64,000 nucleotides of DNA, from contig NC_002678.2 of the NCBI RefSeq assembly GCF_000009625.1, positions 2,946,001 to 3,010,000 of the forward strand, read 5' to 3'. The stretch is from Mesorhizobium japonicum MAFF 303099 (GTDB taxonomy: Bacteria; Pseudomonadota; Alphaproteobacteria; Rhizobiales; Rhizobiaceae). The position numbers and the translations under genes were made by a program. The notes below the pieces were generated by a model. It did no database searches, had not been told where the DNA came from, and worked only from the letters and a program-made list of their open reading frames with translations. Shown here one piece after another: positions 53,711 to 62,519 of the stretch; the first letter of the stretch is position 1, and each line of letters starts with the position of its first letter.

Positions 53711-54135
53711 CCCGGTAACGCGTCGCCGGCGCTGGAAAAGGCGGTGGCGTCGGGTGGCCGTGGCCTGACCCGAGTTTGCGCCCGGAATCAGGGACTTGAG
53801 CCATCCGCCGGCCGGAGCCGCCGCCCGATTCGACGGGGCGTTCTCAGATGAAGAAAATCCGGACGGGAGCGCGTTGCTCAAGGCCAGAGCGTGTCATGGC
53901 CGGGCCATCGCCAAAAACAGGTCCGTTGGGGTAGGTTGACGCTGTTTCTTGCCGGCGGTCGCTGCTCCCGCCCGTAACTGCAAGGGCGGAATTCGATTTT
54001 GCCATTGTCCCGGCTCGGCGCCGCCTTTGGTATGGTGCGATCGCACCATAGGCATTGCACGCAGGGGTAGCAGCAGATCTGCGATTGATTCCCTCGGTTT
54101 GCCCCTTCGGACCCCTGGAATCGGGCGACGCGCAG
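53711..54135. other. Intergenic region between pstS control region and the PAS kinase
   Basis: Overlapping frames are open here, but none has a recognisable domain, ribosome binding site or membrane profile. Apart from a perfect 20-bp palindrome at 54031-54050, I see no structured element. Confidence 0.5.
54031..54050. promoter_or_regulatory. Perfect 20-bp palindrome
   Basis: TATGGTGCGATCGCACCATA is self-complementary over its whole length with no spacer. It lies 86 bp beyond the kinase stop codon and 321 bp upstream of the Pho box. No T-run follows on either side, so it is more like a protein-binding site than a terminator. Confidence 0.6.
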
Positions 54136-57100
54136 CTATCCCGCGTTGCGCTGGACCTGGCGGCCGGCGCCGAGCCAGCGCTCGACTTTCTCCAGCAAGG
54201 CCCTGGGGCTGATCGGCTTGGGCAGATAGTCGTCCATGCCCGCCTCCAGGCAGCGTTCGCGATCGCCCTTGAGCGCATGCGCTGTCACGCCGACGATCGG
54301 CACGTGTGTGCCGGTTTGCTGCTCCAGCTGACGGATCGCGGCGGTCGCCTCGAGCCCGCTCATTTCCGGCATCGAGACATCCATCAGGATCATGCACGGA
54401 TTGAGCTTGCCGAAAGCGTCTAGCGCCTTGCGGCCATTGCCGACGATCTCGAAACCATAGCCGGTCTCGCCGAGGATCTGGGTGAAGACCATCTGGTTCA
54501 CCTCATTGTCCTCGGCCACCAGTATATCCAGCCTGTGTCCGTCGCCGCCAGTGGCGGGCAGCCGGGGCCGAACCGGGGGCGGCTGCAATTGCGCGCGCTG
54601 TTCGGACAGCGCCAGCGGCGGCGGCTGTGGAACATCAGGCCTTTCGGCTGCAAGCGGCTGGACGGCGTGGCTGTCCGTGGCGTGGCGATGGCGCTGGATG
54701 GTCGCCACCAGCGTCTCCAGGAGCACCGAGGAGCGCGCCGGCTTGATTAGCTGGGCGTCGATGCCGAGGTCGCGGTAGCTGGTGTTGGCGAGCGATTGGT
54801 CGACCGAGGTCAGCATGATGATGGGCGTGTCGGCGAGGCCTCCGGTGTTGCGCACGATGCGCGCCATTTCGGCGCCGCTCATCTCGGGCATCTGGTAGTC
54901 GAGCACGACGCAATCCACGGGCACGCCATAGGCGGCGGCCGCGATCAGCACCTTGAGGCCCTCCGCGCCGCTTTCGGCCGCACAGGAATCGAACGTCCAC
55001 GAGGTCATCTGCTCGGTCAGGATGGCCCGGTTGACGGCATTGTCGTCGACGATCAGCACGCGGGCTCCCGTCACGTCCACCGGCATGATGCGCTGCCCGT
55101 TCTGCTGTCCGGCCCTGGGCAGCGTCACGGTAAACCAGAAGGTCGAGCCCTTGCCCTCGGCGCTCTCGACACCGATGGTGCCGCCCATCAGTTCGACCAG
55201 CCGTGAGGTGATGGCAAGGCCAAGCCCGGTGCCCTCGTGCCGCCGTGTCGAAGAGGTGTCGACCTGGCTGAATTTTTCGAACACCAGCTTCAGTTTCTCC
55301 TCGGGAATGCCGATCCCGGTGTCGGTGACCGAGATCGTCAGCCTGGTTCCGGTCGGAACCCTCTCACCGGTCACGTCGACCAGCACATGGCCTTCGTCGG
55401 TGAACTTCACCGCATTGCCGAGCAGGTTGGTGACGATCTGCCGGATGCGGCCGACATCGCCGACGAACAGGCTTTCGAGCCTCGGCTCGACACGCACGAT
55501 GAGTTCGAGGTCCTTTTCCTTGGCGCGTGTCGACACCAGCGTCGCCACGTCCTCGATCGCCTCGGCAAGATTGAAGGGCGCCGGATCGAGCACCATCTGG
55601 CCGGCATCGATCTTGGAGAAATCCAGGATGTCGTTGATGATGGTCAACAGCGCGTTGCCCGACTTGACGATGATGTCGGTGAACGTCTTCTGCTTGGGAT
55701 CGAGATTGGATTTGGCCAGGAGTTCGGCCATGCCCAGCACACCGTTCATCGGCGTGCGGATCTCATGGCTCATATTGGCGAGGAATTCCGACTTGGCGCG
55801 GTCGGCGAGCACGGCGCGCTGGCGCGCCTCGCTGAGTTCCGCCTCGCGCATCTTCAGTTCCGTGATGTCGGTGGTTGACCCGATCAGGTAGAGCGAACCG
55901 TCCGACGCGATCATCGCGCCCTTGCGCGCGAACTGATGCCTGACGCTGCCGTCGGCAAGCCGCACCGTCTCCTCTACCTCCTGGGTTTCGCCGGTGCGCA
56001 GCACGGCCAGATCGCCGGCCACGAAAGCCTCGCCGTCCTCCCCGAAAATCTCGATGTCGGTCTTGCCGATCGCATCTTCCCTGCTGAGACCGGTCAGATC
56101 GCACCAGCCCTTGTTGACATAGAACTGCCTCAGATCGGAGCGCTTGGCGTAGATCGACACCGGTACATTGTCGATCAGGCTGCGGAACACCTCGTTTTCG
56201 CGCATGCTCTCTTCCAGAGCCTTCTCGCGCGCCTTGACATCGGTGATGTCGGTGCTGGAGCCGACCAGATGCACCGATCCGTCTGTCGCCACCAGGCGGC
56301 TCTTGCGCGTCATCAACTGCCGCACCGTGCCGTCGCGATGGGTGACAGGCTCCTCGACCTCAATACCCTTGCCGGTTACCACGACCTGGGTGTCGTCATG
56401 GCTGTAGCCTTCCGCGTCTTGCGTGCCAAACAGCTCACGGTCGGTCCGGCCGATGACGTCTTCCTTGGCGATGCCAGTCAGCGCGCACCAGGCCTTGTTG
56501 ACGAACTCGATGCTCAAATCCTGCGCCTTGATGAAGGCGGCCACCGGCAACTCGTCCATGACGTGGCGGAAGAGATCGATCTGGCGCATCGAGTCGCGCA
56601 GCGCCGCCTCGCGGCTCTTGATGTCGGTGATGTCGACGCGCACGCCGATGAACGTCCCGTCATCGGTGCGCATGTCGTAGACCTGGTACCAGCGCCCATC
56701 GGCATTGAGGCGCTCGTAGGAAGAATTTGGCAAGCGGTAGCGCGCCAGCATGCTGTCGAGCCAGTGCTCGGGTTCGACCTCGTACAGCCTGTCGATCCCG
56801 GCATCGCCGCTCGAGCGGAAATAGCCGATCGACTGGCCGAATTCCAACGCCTCGCGGAAGCTGCAGCCAGGCTGCCAGAAGGGCTTCAGCGCTGGCAGCG
56901 TGTCCTGCAGCTTGCGGTTGGCGAAGACGAATTTGTCGTCACGGTCGTAGATGATGACGCCGGCCGGCAGCGATTCCAGCACGCTGGCGAGATGCTTGCG
57001 CGCGTCCTGTGCCTCGGTCTCGCGCCCCTTCATGTCGGTGACGTCGACATAGGAGATGAGCCGCTTGCCGCCGGGCAGCGGCGCCAGCGATGCGACAAGC

Positions 57101-58311
57101 GTGCGCCCGTCATTGTGCGGCAATTGCTTGGAGCCGGCGACGCCGGCCCTGATTTCGGCTTCGCGTTCCGTTGTATGACGTTGCCAGGCAAGTTCATCGG
57201 CGCCGTAAGGGTCGATGGCGCGGCTGGCTTCCATCAGTTCGCGAAAGGCCGAGCCGATCCCGGCGCGGCCTGGATCGATCCTCCAGAAGTCATAGAAGGC
57301 GCTATTGATAACTTCGGCGCGCATATCGGCATCGAGGACCAGGACACCGATCGGCATCTCATCGACCATGGTGCGCAGATTGACGAAGGTCTCGGCGATC
57401 TTGGCGTTGGCGCTTTCGATCTCGGCATCGCGACGCTTGAGTTCGGTGACCTCATAATAGGTCAAGAGCCGCTTGCCGCCGGACAGCGCCGTCACCGAGA
57501 ACATCATCGTCCTGCCGCTGGCATGGACAAATTCGCGAGGCGCGACTGAGCCGGCGCGAATCTCCTCGATACGGCTGGCGAGATAGCGCTGCCACTGCTG
57601 TTCGTCGATATCGCCATAGATGCCGTTGCGGCGGTTGAGTTCCATCAACCGGCTGAACGGAGCGCCGACGGTCACGGCACCATCCGGAATGCTGGACAGG
57701 TCGCGATAGGCCTTGTTGACGATCAGCGTGTCGAGCTTGGCATCGAGAAGCACGACGCCCATGTGCATGGCGTCCATCGTCCGCTCGAGATCGGCAAGAT
57801 GCCGGTCGGGATCGCTGCCCGACAACGGGTTTTGCTCCACGGTTTCGAAGGCGCCGGCCAGTGTGGTGACGTTGCGGCCTATGCCGCGATAGCCGGCAAA
57901 TTTCCCCTCGTTGTCGAACCGTGGGAAGCCAGACGTCAGCACCCAGCGGCAGTCGGCGCCGCCCGCCTTCAGTTCGTAGACGAAGTCGCGGAACGGCCGG
58001 CGTGCCTGCAAATCCTCCAGATGCGCCGCCGCGCTGCGGCTGCCTTTCAGGTCCTGGTTGAGGAAATCGAAGCGGAACCGGCCCAGCACATCAGCCGGAT
58101 CGATACCGGTGGCCGCCTGGTACGTGGGTGAAAGCCAGGAGAATCGCAGTTCGGCGTCGGTCTCCCAGATCCAGTCCGAGCCCGCCTCGAGCAGTTGGCG
58201 AAGCGCGTCGGGCGAATCCCTGTCCGCGCATGGCGGTGCGTCGCCGCGATGCACCGGCTTGTCGGGCCCACGCTTGCCGCGCGCGCCGATTGCTTCGTCC
58301 GCTTCCGCCAT
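54136..58311 (-). CDS. Large hybrid histidine kinase: six PAS, kinase core, two receivers
   Basis: The 1391-aa protein has about six PAS domains in tandem (residues 36-815; for example SDWIWETDAELRFSWLSPTY, VSIYAKRSDLRQFYVNKGW). A HisKA domain has His849 in ANMSHEIRTPMNGVLGMAEL, an ATPase domain shows VTDTGIGIPEEKLKLVFEKF and GTGLGLAITSRLVELM, and two receivers follow (VLIVDDNAVNRA with VVLDYQMPEM; LVAEDNEVNQMV with ILMDVSMPEM). There is no membrane helix and no HPt domain. The second receiver ends within about 15 residues of the C-terminus. It probably feeds a phosphorelay through a separate HPt protein. Confidence 0.93.
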   Translation of the reverse strand: MAEADEAIGARGKRGPDKPVHRGDAPPCADRDSPDALRQLLEAGSDWIWETDAELRFSWLSPTYQAATGIDPADVLGRFRFDFLNQDLKGSRSAAAHLEDLQARRPFRDFVYELKAGGADCRWVLTSGFPRFDNEGKFAGYRGIGRNVTTLAGAFETVEQNPLSGSDPDRHLADLERTMDAMHMGVVLLDAKLDTLIVNKAYRDLSSIPDGAVTVGAPFSRLMELNRRNGIYGDIDEQQWQRYLASRIEEIRAGSVAPREFVHASGRTMMFSVTALSGGKRLLTYYEVTELKRRDAEIESANAKIAETFVNLRTMVDEMPIGVLVLDADMRAEVINSAFYDFWRIDPGRAGIGSAFRELMEASRAIDPYGADELAWQRHTTEREAEIRAGVAGSKQLPHNDGRTLVASLAPLPGGKRLISYVDVTDMKGRETEAQDARKHLASVLESLPAGVIIYDRDDKFVFANRKLQDTLPALKPFWQPGCSFREALEFGQSIGYFRSSGDAGIDRLYEVEPEHWLDSMLARYRLPNSSYERLNADGRWYQVYDMRTDDGTFIGVRVDITDIKSREAALRDSMRQIDLFRHVMDELPVAAFIKAQDLSIEFVNKAWCALTGIAKEDVIGRTDRELFGTQDAEGYSHDDTQVVVTGKGIEVEEPVTHRDGTVRQLMTRKSRLVATDGSVHLVGSSTDITDVKAREKALEESMRENEVFRSLIDNVPVSIYAKRSDLRQFYVNKGWCDLTGLSREDAIGKTDIEIFGEDGEAFVAGDLAVLRTGETQEVEETVRLADGSVRHQFARKGAMIASDGSLYLIGSTTDITELKMREAELSEARQRAVLADRAKSEFLANMSHEIRTPMNGVLGMAELLAKSNLDPKQKTFTDIIVKSGNALLTIINDILDFSKIDAGQMVLDPAPFNLAEAIEDVATLVSTRAKEKDLELIVRVEPRLESLFVGDVGRIRQIVTNLLGNAVKFTDEGHVLVDVTGERVPTGTRLTISVTDTGIGIPEEKLKLVFEKFSQVDTSSTRRHEGTGLGLAITSRLVELMGGTIGVESAEGKGSTFWFTVTLPRAGQQNGQRIMPVDVTGARVLIVDDNAVNRAILTEQMTSWTFDSCAAESGAEGLKVLIAAAAYGVPVDCVVLDYQMPEMSGAEMARIVRNTGGLADTPIIMLTSVDQSLANTSYRDLGIDAQLIKPARSSVLLETLVATIQRHRHATDSHAVQPLAAERPDVPQPPPLALSEQRAQLQPPPVRPRLPATGGDGHRLDILVAEDNEVNQMVFTQILGETGYGFEIVGNGRKALDAFGKLNPCMILMDVSMPEMSGLEATAAIRQLEQQTGTHVPIVGVTAHALKGDRERCLEAGMDDYLPKPISPRALLEKVERWLGAGRQVQRNAG

Positions 58312-58494
58312 CCTGTCCCCACCCCGAAAATCAAGGCCGAACCCTCCCTCCGCGGTTCGTCGGCGGAATGTGCCCGAGAAGCATTAACGATCCGCTAACC
58401 TTAACGGCGCAACCAGCACGCTCTTCCTGCGTTATTCCGTCCGGTTGTCGGGCAGGCCAAGGCCGCGTTATAAGCCCGCGCAGGGGTGTTGCTA

Positions 58495-58848
58495 ATGTAT
58501 CGACGGATAGGGCCTTTCTTGCTGGGCGTGGCGCTGCTTTTCGGCAGCGGCTGTGCGCGCAGCTATGACGGCACGGTCATCATCCCGCGGCCGCTCGACG
58601 CCAGGCGCTTCTGGGAACGGCCGCCGCCCAATGTCGACTACGTGCCGCCGGCCGACAACGATGCCTCTCCGGTGTCGCCGCAGCCGCCCGCACAATTTTC
58701 CGAACGCAGGGTTTCGAAACCGGCCACGCACAGACGGCATCAGACGCGATTTTTACCGCCGCCTCCCCCACCGTCGGACCCGGAAAAGCAATTGGCATGC
58801 AGGAACGTAAGCGCGCCAGGCGAACGCGTTCGCATGGTCTGCGAATAG
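58495..58848 (+). CDS. Small proline-rich exported protein, possible lipoprotein
   Basis: The 117-aa protein has an N-terminal hydrophobic signal (IGPFLLGVALLFGSGCAR) with a Cys that could be lipidated, although the lipobox is not typical. A Pro-rich region (FLPPPPPPSDP) and a C-terminal pair of Cys follow. AGGGG lies 8 nt before this ATG. I do not recognise a family. It diverges from the large PAS kinase. Confidence 0.7.
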   Translation: MYRRIGPFLLGVALLFGSGCARSYDGTVIIPRPLDARRFWERPPPNVDYVPPADNDASPVSPQPPAQFSERRVSKPATHRRHQTRFLPPPPPPSDPEKQLACRNVSAPGERVRMVCE

Positions 58849-58875
58849 GGCAATTCAGGAAAGTTCCCCGCGGCC

Positions 58876-59112
58876 TTACAGCGATGCCGCGCCCTTCTTC
58901 GGTTCCTTCGCGCCAAGCTTGTCGAGCGCAAGGCGAACCTGGCGTAGATCGTCCTGCCAGCCGTCATCATCATCCATGGAACTCTCCGACGCGGCCCGCT
59001 GCAGGCCGCGCGCCTCGGATTCGATCTCACGCAGTTCGGCGACCTTCTCGTCATGGGTCAGGGAACCGTTCTCAACGATCTCCAGAACCCGCATTTCCCT
59101 GAACGTAGCCAT
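58876..59112 (-). CDS. Small acidic helical protein (78 aa), stress promoter
   Basis: It starts MATFREMRVLEIVENGSLTH, is highly charged and helical, and has an Asp-rich patch (SSMDDDDGWQDDL) in the middle. There is no membrane segment. An exact EcfG promoter lies 29 bp upstream of the ATG, which supports it as a real member of the stress regulon. The family is unknown. Confidence 0.75.
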   Translation of the reverse strand: MATFREMRVLEIVENGSLTHDEKVAELREIESEARGLQRAASESSMDDDDGWQDDLRQVRLALDKLGAKEPKKGAASL

Positions 59113-59140
59113 GGCGTTTCTCCCGGCTGTTGTCGATCAC

Positions 59141-59165
59141 AACGCCGTGAGCGCCCCTCCGTTCC
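59141..59165 (-). promoter_or_regulatory. EcfG-type promoter for the 78-aa protein gene
   Basis: GGAAC, 16 nt, CGTT on the minus strand, 29 bp before the ATG. It is one of two matches located far from the phyR island. Confidence 0.82.
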
Positions 59166-59481
59166 AGATGGTCCCAGAGCCCGCTACGCTCGTTGCAGCC
59201 TGTTATCCCAGGAATGCGGAGGGTAGAGAGGTCATTCAGCCGGAAAGAAGGCCGGGCCGACCACGCGCACCGGCCGCGTACCGGCTTCGATCGACTGCAA
59301 CTGAGCGGCACCCGAGGCCTCGGTGCCGGACTGCGGGGTTGCCGCGACAAAGAGCTCGGACCGCCGGCTATCGGAACTGCCGCGCCGTGGTTCCCCCCGG
59401 GGGCGATCAAGCCGGCGTGACCGAAGCTTGACGCTGAAACCTTTGCCTGACTGCCGCGTTGAAGGCACAGGGAGAACGCAG
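59166..59481. other. Intergenic region, no gene recognised
   Basis: About 316 bases between the stress promoter and the next small gene. Several overlapping frames are open because of high GC, but none has a recognisable start or domain. I see no strong hairpin with a T-run. Confidence 0.45.
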
Positions 59482-59697
59482 ATGTCGATCCACTTCACGG
59501 TGTCGGAACTGACAAGAAACCTTTTTCATTCTCTCGGGTTGGATCACGAGCGCGCGCCACGACCGCTCAATCCCGAGGAAAACCTGTTGCTTGAGTGCTA
59601 TCTGGCCGGGCAGATCCCTGAATCGGCCTGGAGCGACTATGTTTTCGAGACACCGGACCTGGCACGGCATGCGGAGGTTCGACGCCTGAGCCATTGA
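59482..59697 (+). CDS. Small hypothetical protein (71 aa)
   Basis: The protein begins MSIHFTVSELTRNLFHSLGL and ends RHAEVRRLSH. It is soluble and mixed in charge, with NPEENLLLECYLAGQIPESA in the middle. AGGGAGAACG precedes the ATG. The family is not recognised. The frame is open upstream, but the ribosome binding site and composition favour this start. Confidence 0.6.
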   Translation: MSIHFTVSELTRNLFHSLGLDHERAPRPLNPEENLLLECYLAGQIPESAWSDYVFETPDLARHAEVRRLSH

Positions 59698-59727
59698 GCA
59701 ATGGCTCAGAAGGGGCAGTGCCGGCCG

Positions 59728-60099
59728 CTATTTCTTCGGGGAAACCAATTGCAACGTGAAAACGTTGCCGCCAATGCCTTGCGCCAAAGCCGGTGACAAA
59801 CTCAGAGGCGTGCAATTCTTGACGGCGGCGATGGCGGCGTCGATGTACGCCTTTCGCGCCTTGTCATCGCCGGCCACCTTGGCGGCGGTCGGCCGTGGCG
59901 GACCAATCAGCGAGCCGTCACGCTTGAAGCTGAAACTCAGGGTTACGGTCGAATTCCCCGCATCCGCCGGCGGCGTCCAGCACGCCTGGATCGCGTCCCC
60001 GACATCATCCATTGTGTTGAGCACGGCTGCCTGTGACGGGAGAAGCGTCCCAGCCAGCATTCCACCGGCGTTCATCAGCATTGCCGCCACGCATTTCAT
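59728..60099 (-). CDS. Exported TonB-C-terminal-like protein (123 aa)
   Basis: The protein has an N-terminal signal-like segment (CVAAMLMNAGGMLAGTLLPS) and a domain resembling the TonB/TolA C-terminal fold (IQACWTPPADAGNSTVTLSF, then SFKRDGSLIGPPRPTAAKVA and AIAAVKNCTPLSLSPAL), a pattern common in small rhizobial periplasmic proteins. Two cysteines could form a disulfide. The role is unknown. It converges with the 71-aa gene. Confidence 0.78.
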   Translation of the reverse strand: MKCVAAMLMNAGGMLAGTLLPSQAAVLNTMDDVGDAIQACWTPPADAGNSTVTLSFSFKRDGSLIGPPRPTAAKVAGDDKARKAYIDAAIAAVKNCTPLSLSPALAQGIGGNVFTLQLVSPKK

Positions 60100-60367
60100 C
60101 GCAAGCCCTCATCTCATTCCAGGCCGGCATTCCAAGCCGGATCCGCTGAACGGGATGTTAGGTACAACACCGGCGATGACAATATCCCGACGCAAAAAGT
60201 TGATGCTCCGGCACGGTCCTATCACCGTCGCGCGATGTCCCGGCATGGGTCCAAAAGGCAAAAAGGCCGGCACGGAGCCGACCTTTCCTTCCACCGATAT
60301 TGCGCCAGTACATCCGTGGTCGCGTGGTGAATTCCCGCCAGTAGACAGGGCTTTGGTTAACGAATCC
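60100..60367. other. Intergenic region, no gene recognised
   Basis: This gap holds the upstream region of the TonB-like gene and the 3' flank of the GST gene. I see no recognised promoter class, terminator with a T-run, or repeat. Confidence 0.45.
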
Positions 60368-61261
60368 TTAAGCCGAAGCCTTCGCCTGCGACCGCACATA
60401 GGCGATATAGCCGCGAACGTCGCCGGCCGGCTCGGCATAGGCCTTGCCGAGCTTCTTCTCGATGGCCGCCATGTACTCCTGCGCCCATTTGGGCAGCGCA
60501 TAGTCGATGACCGCCAGGAATTCGAGCGTCGCCGCCAGCCTTATGTCGGCGATCGAAGGGTTGTTGCCGCCGATGAACGGCTTGCCGTCCCTGAAGAAGC
60601 TGTGGAAGACCTCCAGCGGTTCGGCGATCGCCGCCATCGCGGCCTTCTGTGCCTCCGACTTCCTGTCGGGATGGGCATCGCTGTGGCCGACCTCGCCGGC
60701 ATATTGCGGAAAACCCAGCGCCGGATAGGTGGCGCGCGCCACATAGGGGTAGAGCGTACCGATCAGGTAGAACATGGCGCTGTCGATCATCGCCCGCTTG
60801 GCTGGCGCCTTGGGATAGAATTTCTCCAGCCCGTGCTTGTTGGCGAGATACTGCATGATGGCGCAGCTTTCCCAAAGCACGCCCCTGGGCAGCCCCTTGT
60901 CCTCGATCATAGGCGTCAGATGCGCCGGATTGCGCGCCAGATATTCGGGCGAACGCGTGTGGCCCCAGGCGTCGGTCTCGGCGGAGTCGAACCCGGCCGC
61001 GCGGGCAAACACCCGCACCGTCATGTTGTTGACGCTCGGCTTCAGCATGCTGAGCTTCAACGCCGGCTTTTTCGCCGACTTGGCCTTGGCGGTCTTGGGC
61101 GCCGACTTTTGCGCCGCCGGTTTCGCCGCCGGTTTTGCCGCGGCTTTCGCGGCCACCTTCGGCGCGGCCTTTGCGGCTGCCTTCATCGCCGGCTTCGCGG
61201 CTGCTTTCGCCTTTGCCTGGGCAACTGATTTCCCAGAGCTCTTGGTCACTGTCTTTGCCAT
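60368..61261 (-). CDS. Glutathione S-transferase-like protein with histone-H1-like N-terminal tail
   Basis: The start is an ATG preceded by GAGGGAGG. Residues 1-67 form a Lys/Ala/Pro-rich tail with repeats of AAAKPA and KAAPK, like histone H1 C-terminal tails and some bacterial DNA-binding proteins. Residues from about 68 form a GST: an N-terminal thioredoxin-like part (LKLSMLKPSVNNMTVRVFAR, ESCAIMQYLANKHG) and a C-terminal helical part with NPSIADIRLAATLEFLAVID. The enzyme half probably conjugates or reduces electrophiles. The tail is unusual for GSTs. It is co-transcribed with the glyoxalase-family gene 28 bp upstream. Confidence 0.85.
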   Translation of the reverse strand: MAKTVTKSSGKSVAQAKAKAAAKPAMKAAAKAAPKVAAKAAAKPAAKPAAQKSAPKTAKAKSAKKPALKLSMLKPSVNNMTVRVFARAAGFDSAETDAWGHTRSPEYLARNPAHLTPMIEDKGLPRGVLWESCAIMQYLANKHGLEKFYPKAPAKRAMIDSAMFYLIGTLYPYVARATYPALGFPQYAGEVGHSDAHPDRKSEAQKAAMAAIAEPLEVFHSFFRDGKPFIGGNNPSIADIRLAATLEFLAVIDYALPKWAQEYMAAIEKKLGKAYAEPAGDVRGYIAYVRSQAKASA

Positions 61262-61289
61262 TGTTATCCTCCCTCTGTTTTGTTGGCCG

Positions 61290-61871
61290 TCAGTATGGAT
61301 TCTTCGGTGCCCGGTCGTCCGACAAGGTCGCGCGGGAGCTTTCGACAAGCACCTGGATCGCATCGGCGAGATGCACTTCCGCTATGTTGTAGTCGCCGCG
61401 CCCGACGCGCAGCCTGTGCGCCTGCATCAGAACATCGGCATGGGTGAAACCCGCCGGCGGCTCGAAGCGGTAGGAGGCGAGTTCGATCAAAAGGCCAAGC
61501 GGATCCTCGAAATAGATGGAATCCATGAAGCCGCGATCCTTGACGCCGCTGTGCTTGATGCCGCGCTCGTCGAGCCGGGCGACCGCCTGCAGGAAGGTGA
61601 CCCGTGAGACCGCGAATGCGATGTGGTGGACGCAACCCGGATCGGTTGGTGTGCGCCGCTTCTGCGGCGTGCGGCTCTCATCGGTGAAGACGGTGATCAG
61701 CCGGCCGTCGCCCGGATCGAAATAGAGATGGCTCTCGCTGGCCTTGTCGAGGTTGGGCTGCTCGAAGATGAAAGGCATGCCGAGCACGCCTTCCCAGAAA
61801 TCGATCGAGGTCTGGCGCCCGGCGCCGACCAGCGTGATGTGGTGGACGCCTTGTGCTTGCAGTTTCTGCAT
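61290..61871 (-). CDS. Glyoxalase/dioxygenase (VOC) family protein
   Basis: The 193-aa protein has two VOC half-modules: GVHHITLVGAGRQTSIDFWE with a metal-ligand His, and GCVHHIAFAVSRVTFLQAVA, then SIYFEDPLGLLIELASY with a ligand Glu. AGAAGG lies just before the ATG. It may act on a toxic aldehyde or aromatic compound together with the GST downstream, but the substrate is not identified. Confidence 0.88.
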   Translation of the reverse strand: MQKLQAQGVHHITLVGAGRQTSIDFWEGVLGMPFIFEQPNLDKASESHLYFDPGDGRLITVFTDESRTPQKRRTPTDPGCVHHIAFAVSRVTFLQAVARLDERGIKHSGVKDRGFMDSIYFEDPLGLLIELASYRFEPPAGFTHADVLMQAHRLRVGRGDYNIAEVHLADAIQVLVESSRATLSDDRAPKNPY

Positions 61872-62124
61872 TGGCCTTCTCCCCGCGGCATCGATTGCCC
61901 GTCAGGATCCGCCTGGCACTCGGCGGTCTGTGCGCCGCCTGAGCCGGGCCTCGAAATCCATGACATGATGCTAATGCAATCGGCCCCGCCGCGCCAGAAG
62001 CGGCAAGTCCCATCGTTGCGCGACGGCGAACCGCTCGTGGCCGCAAAGCTGCAGGATCCATCCAAGTGATGAGGCACGAGTGCAACGCCAAGGCCGACCG
62101 CATCGCGCCCTGCCGAAGCCAGGA
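61872..62124. other. Intergenic region, no gene recognised
   Basis: This gap lies between the VOC gene start and the stop of the Cys-rich small protein, on the same strand. It should include the promoter of the VOC-GST operon. No consensus promoter or hairpin with a T-run was found. Confidence 0.4.
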
Positions 62125-62319
62125 CTAGGCGACGGCCCTGTACTCGGCTTCCGCAATCATCCCCACACCGCCACACTCGGTGCAAATGAGGGTTTTCCCC
62201 GGGCAACTGGTCTGATGCGTCCCTTGCGGACAGCAATGGCCTTTCGACGCACTCCATCTCGAGCAGTCAAACACCTTGCCGCCGCCATGGCAGCGCGCGC
62301 AAATCTTTCCTGACGCCAT
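62125..62319 (-). CDS. Small Cys-rich zinc-binding protein with DnaJ-type repeats (64 aa)
   Basis: The frame starts MASGKICARCHGGGKVFDCS and contains two CxxCxGxG-type motifs (CARCHGGG and CTECGGVG) plus a middle group of Cys (CC, C), eight cysteines in all. This is the spacing of the DnaJ central zinc fingers, so a small zinc-binding protein is likely. The frame extends upstream, but there is no Cys-rich content there. The ribosome binding site is weak. Function unknown. Confidence 0.65.
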   Translation of the reverse strand: MASGKICARCHGGGKVFDCSRWSASKGHCCPQGTHQTSCPGKTLICTECGGVGMIAEAEYRAVA

Positions 62320-62519
62320 TCCAACTCTGCCCAACCCAAATCCGCGCTGCCGCGGATGCCATCCCAACACGCCGTAAGTAACAGAGATCGTTGCGCTTTC
62401 AAGCGTCGCGGCCTGACTTAAATTGGGGGGATTCGGGCGTGCGGACCGCCGGCTATCGCGGGCTTCGCCAACGGCCAAACACAATCCGCGCGGATGCGCC
62501 CCCAAGTATTGTCCAGGCT

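Noticed and set aside
53844..54278. Protein gene between pstS and the PAS kinase
   Set aside because: The frame overlaps the end of the kinase gene in a shifted frame, is Arg/Ser-rich and lacks a ribosome binding site.
55936..57549. 537-aa plus-strand frame opposite the PAS kinase
   Set aside because: It mirrors the PAS repeats of the real gene on the other strand and shows no recognisable motif.
61697..62257. 186-aa minus-strand frame upstream of the VOC gene
   Set aside because: It overlaps both the VOC gene and the Cys-rich small gene, has no ribosome binding site and its composition (Arg, Ser, Pro) is typical of non-coding GC-rich frames.
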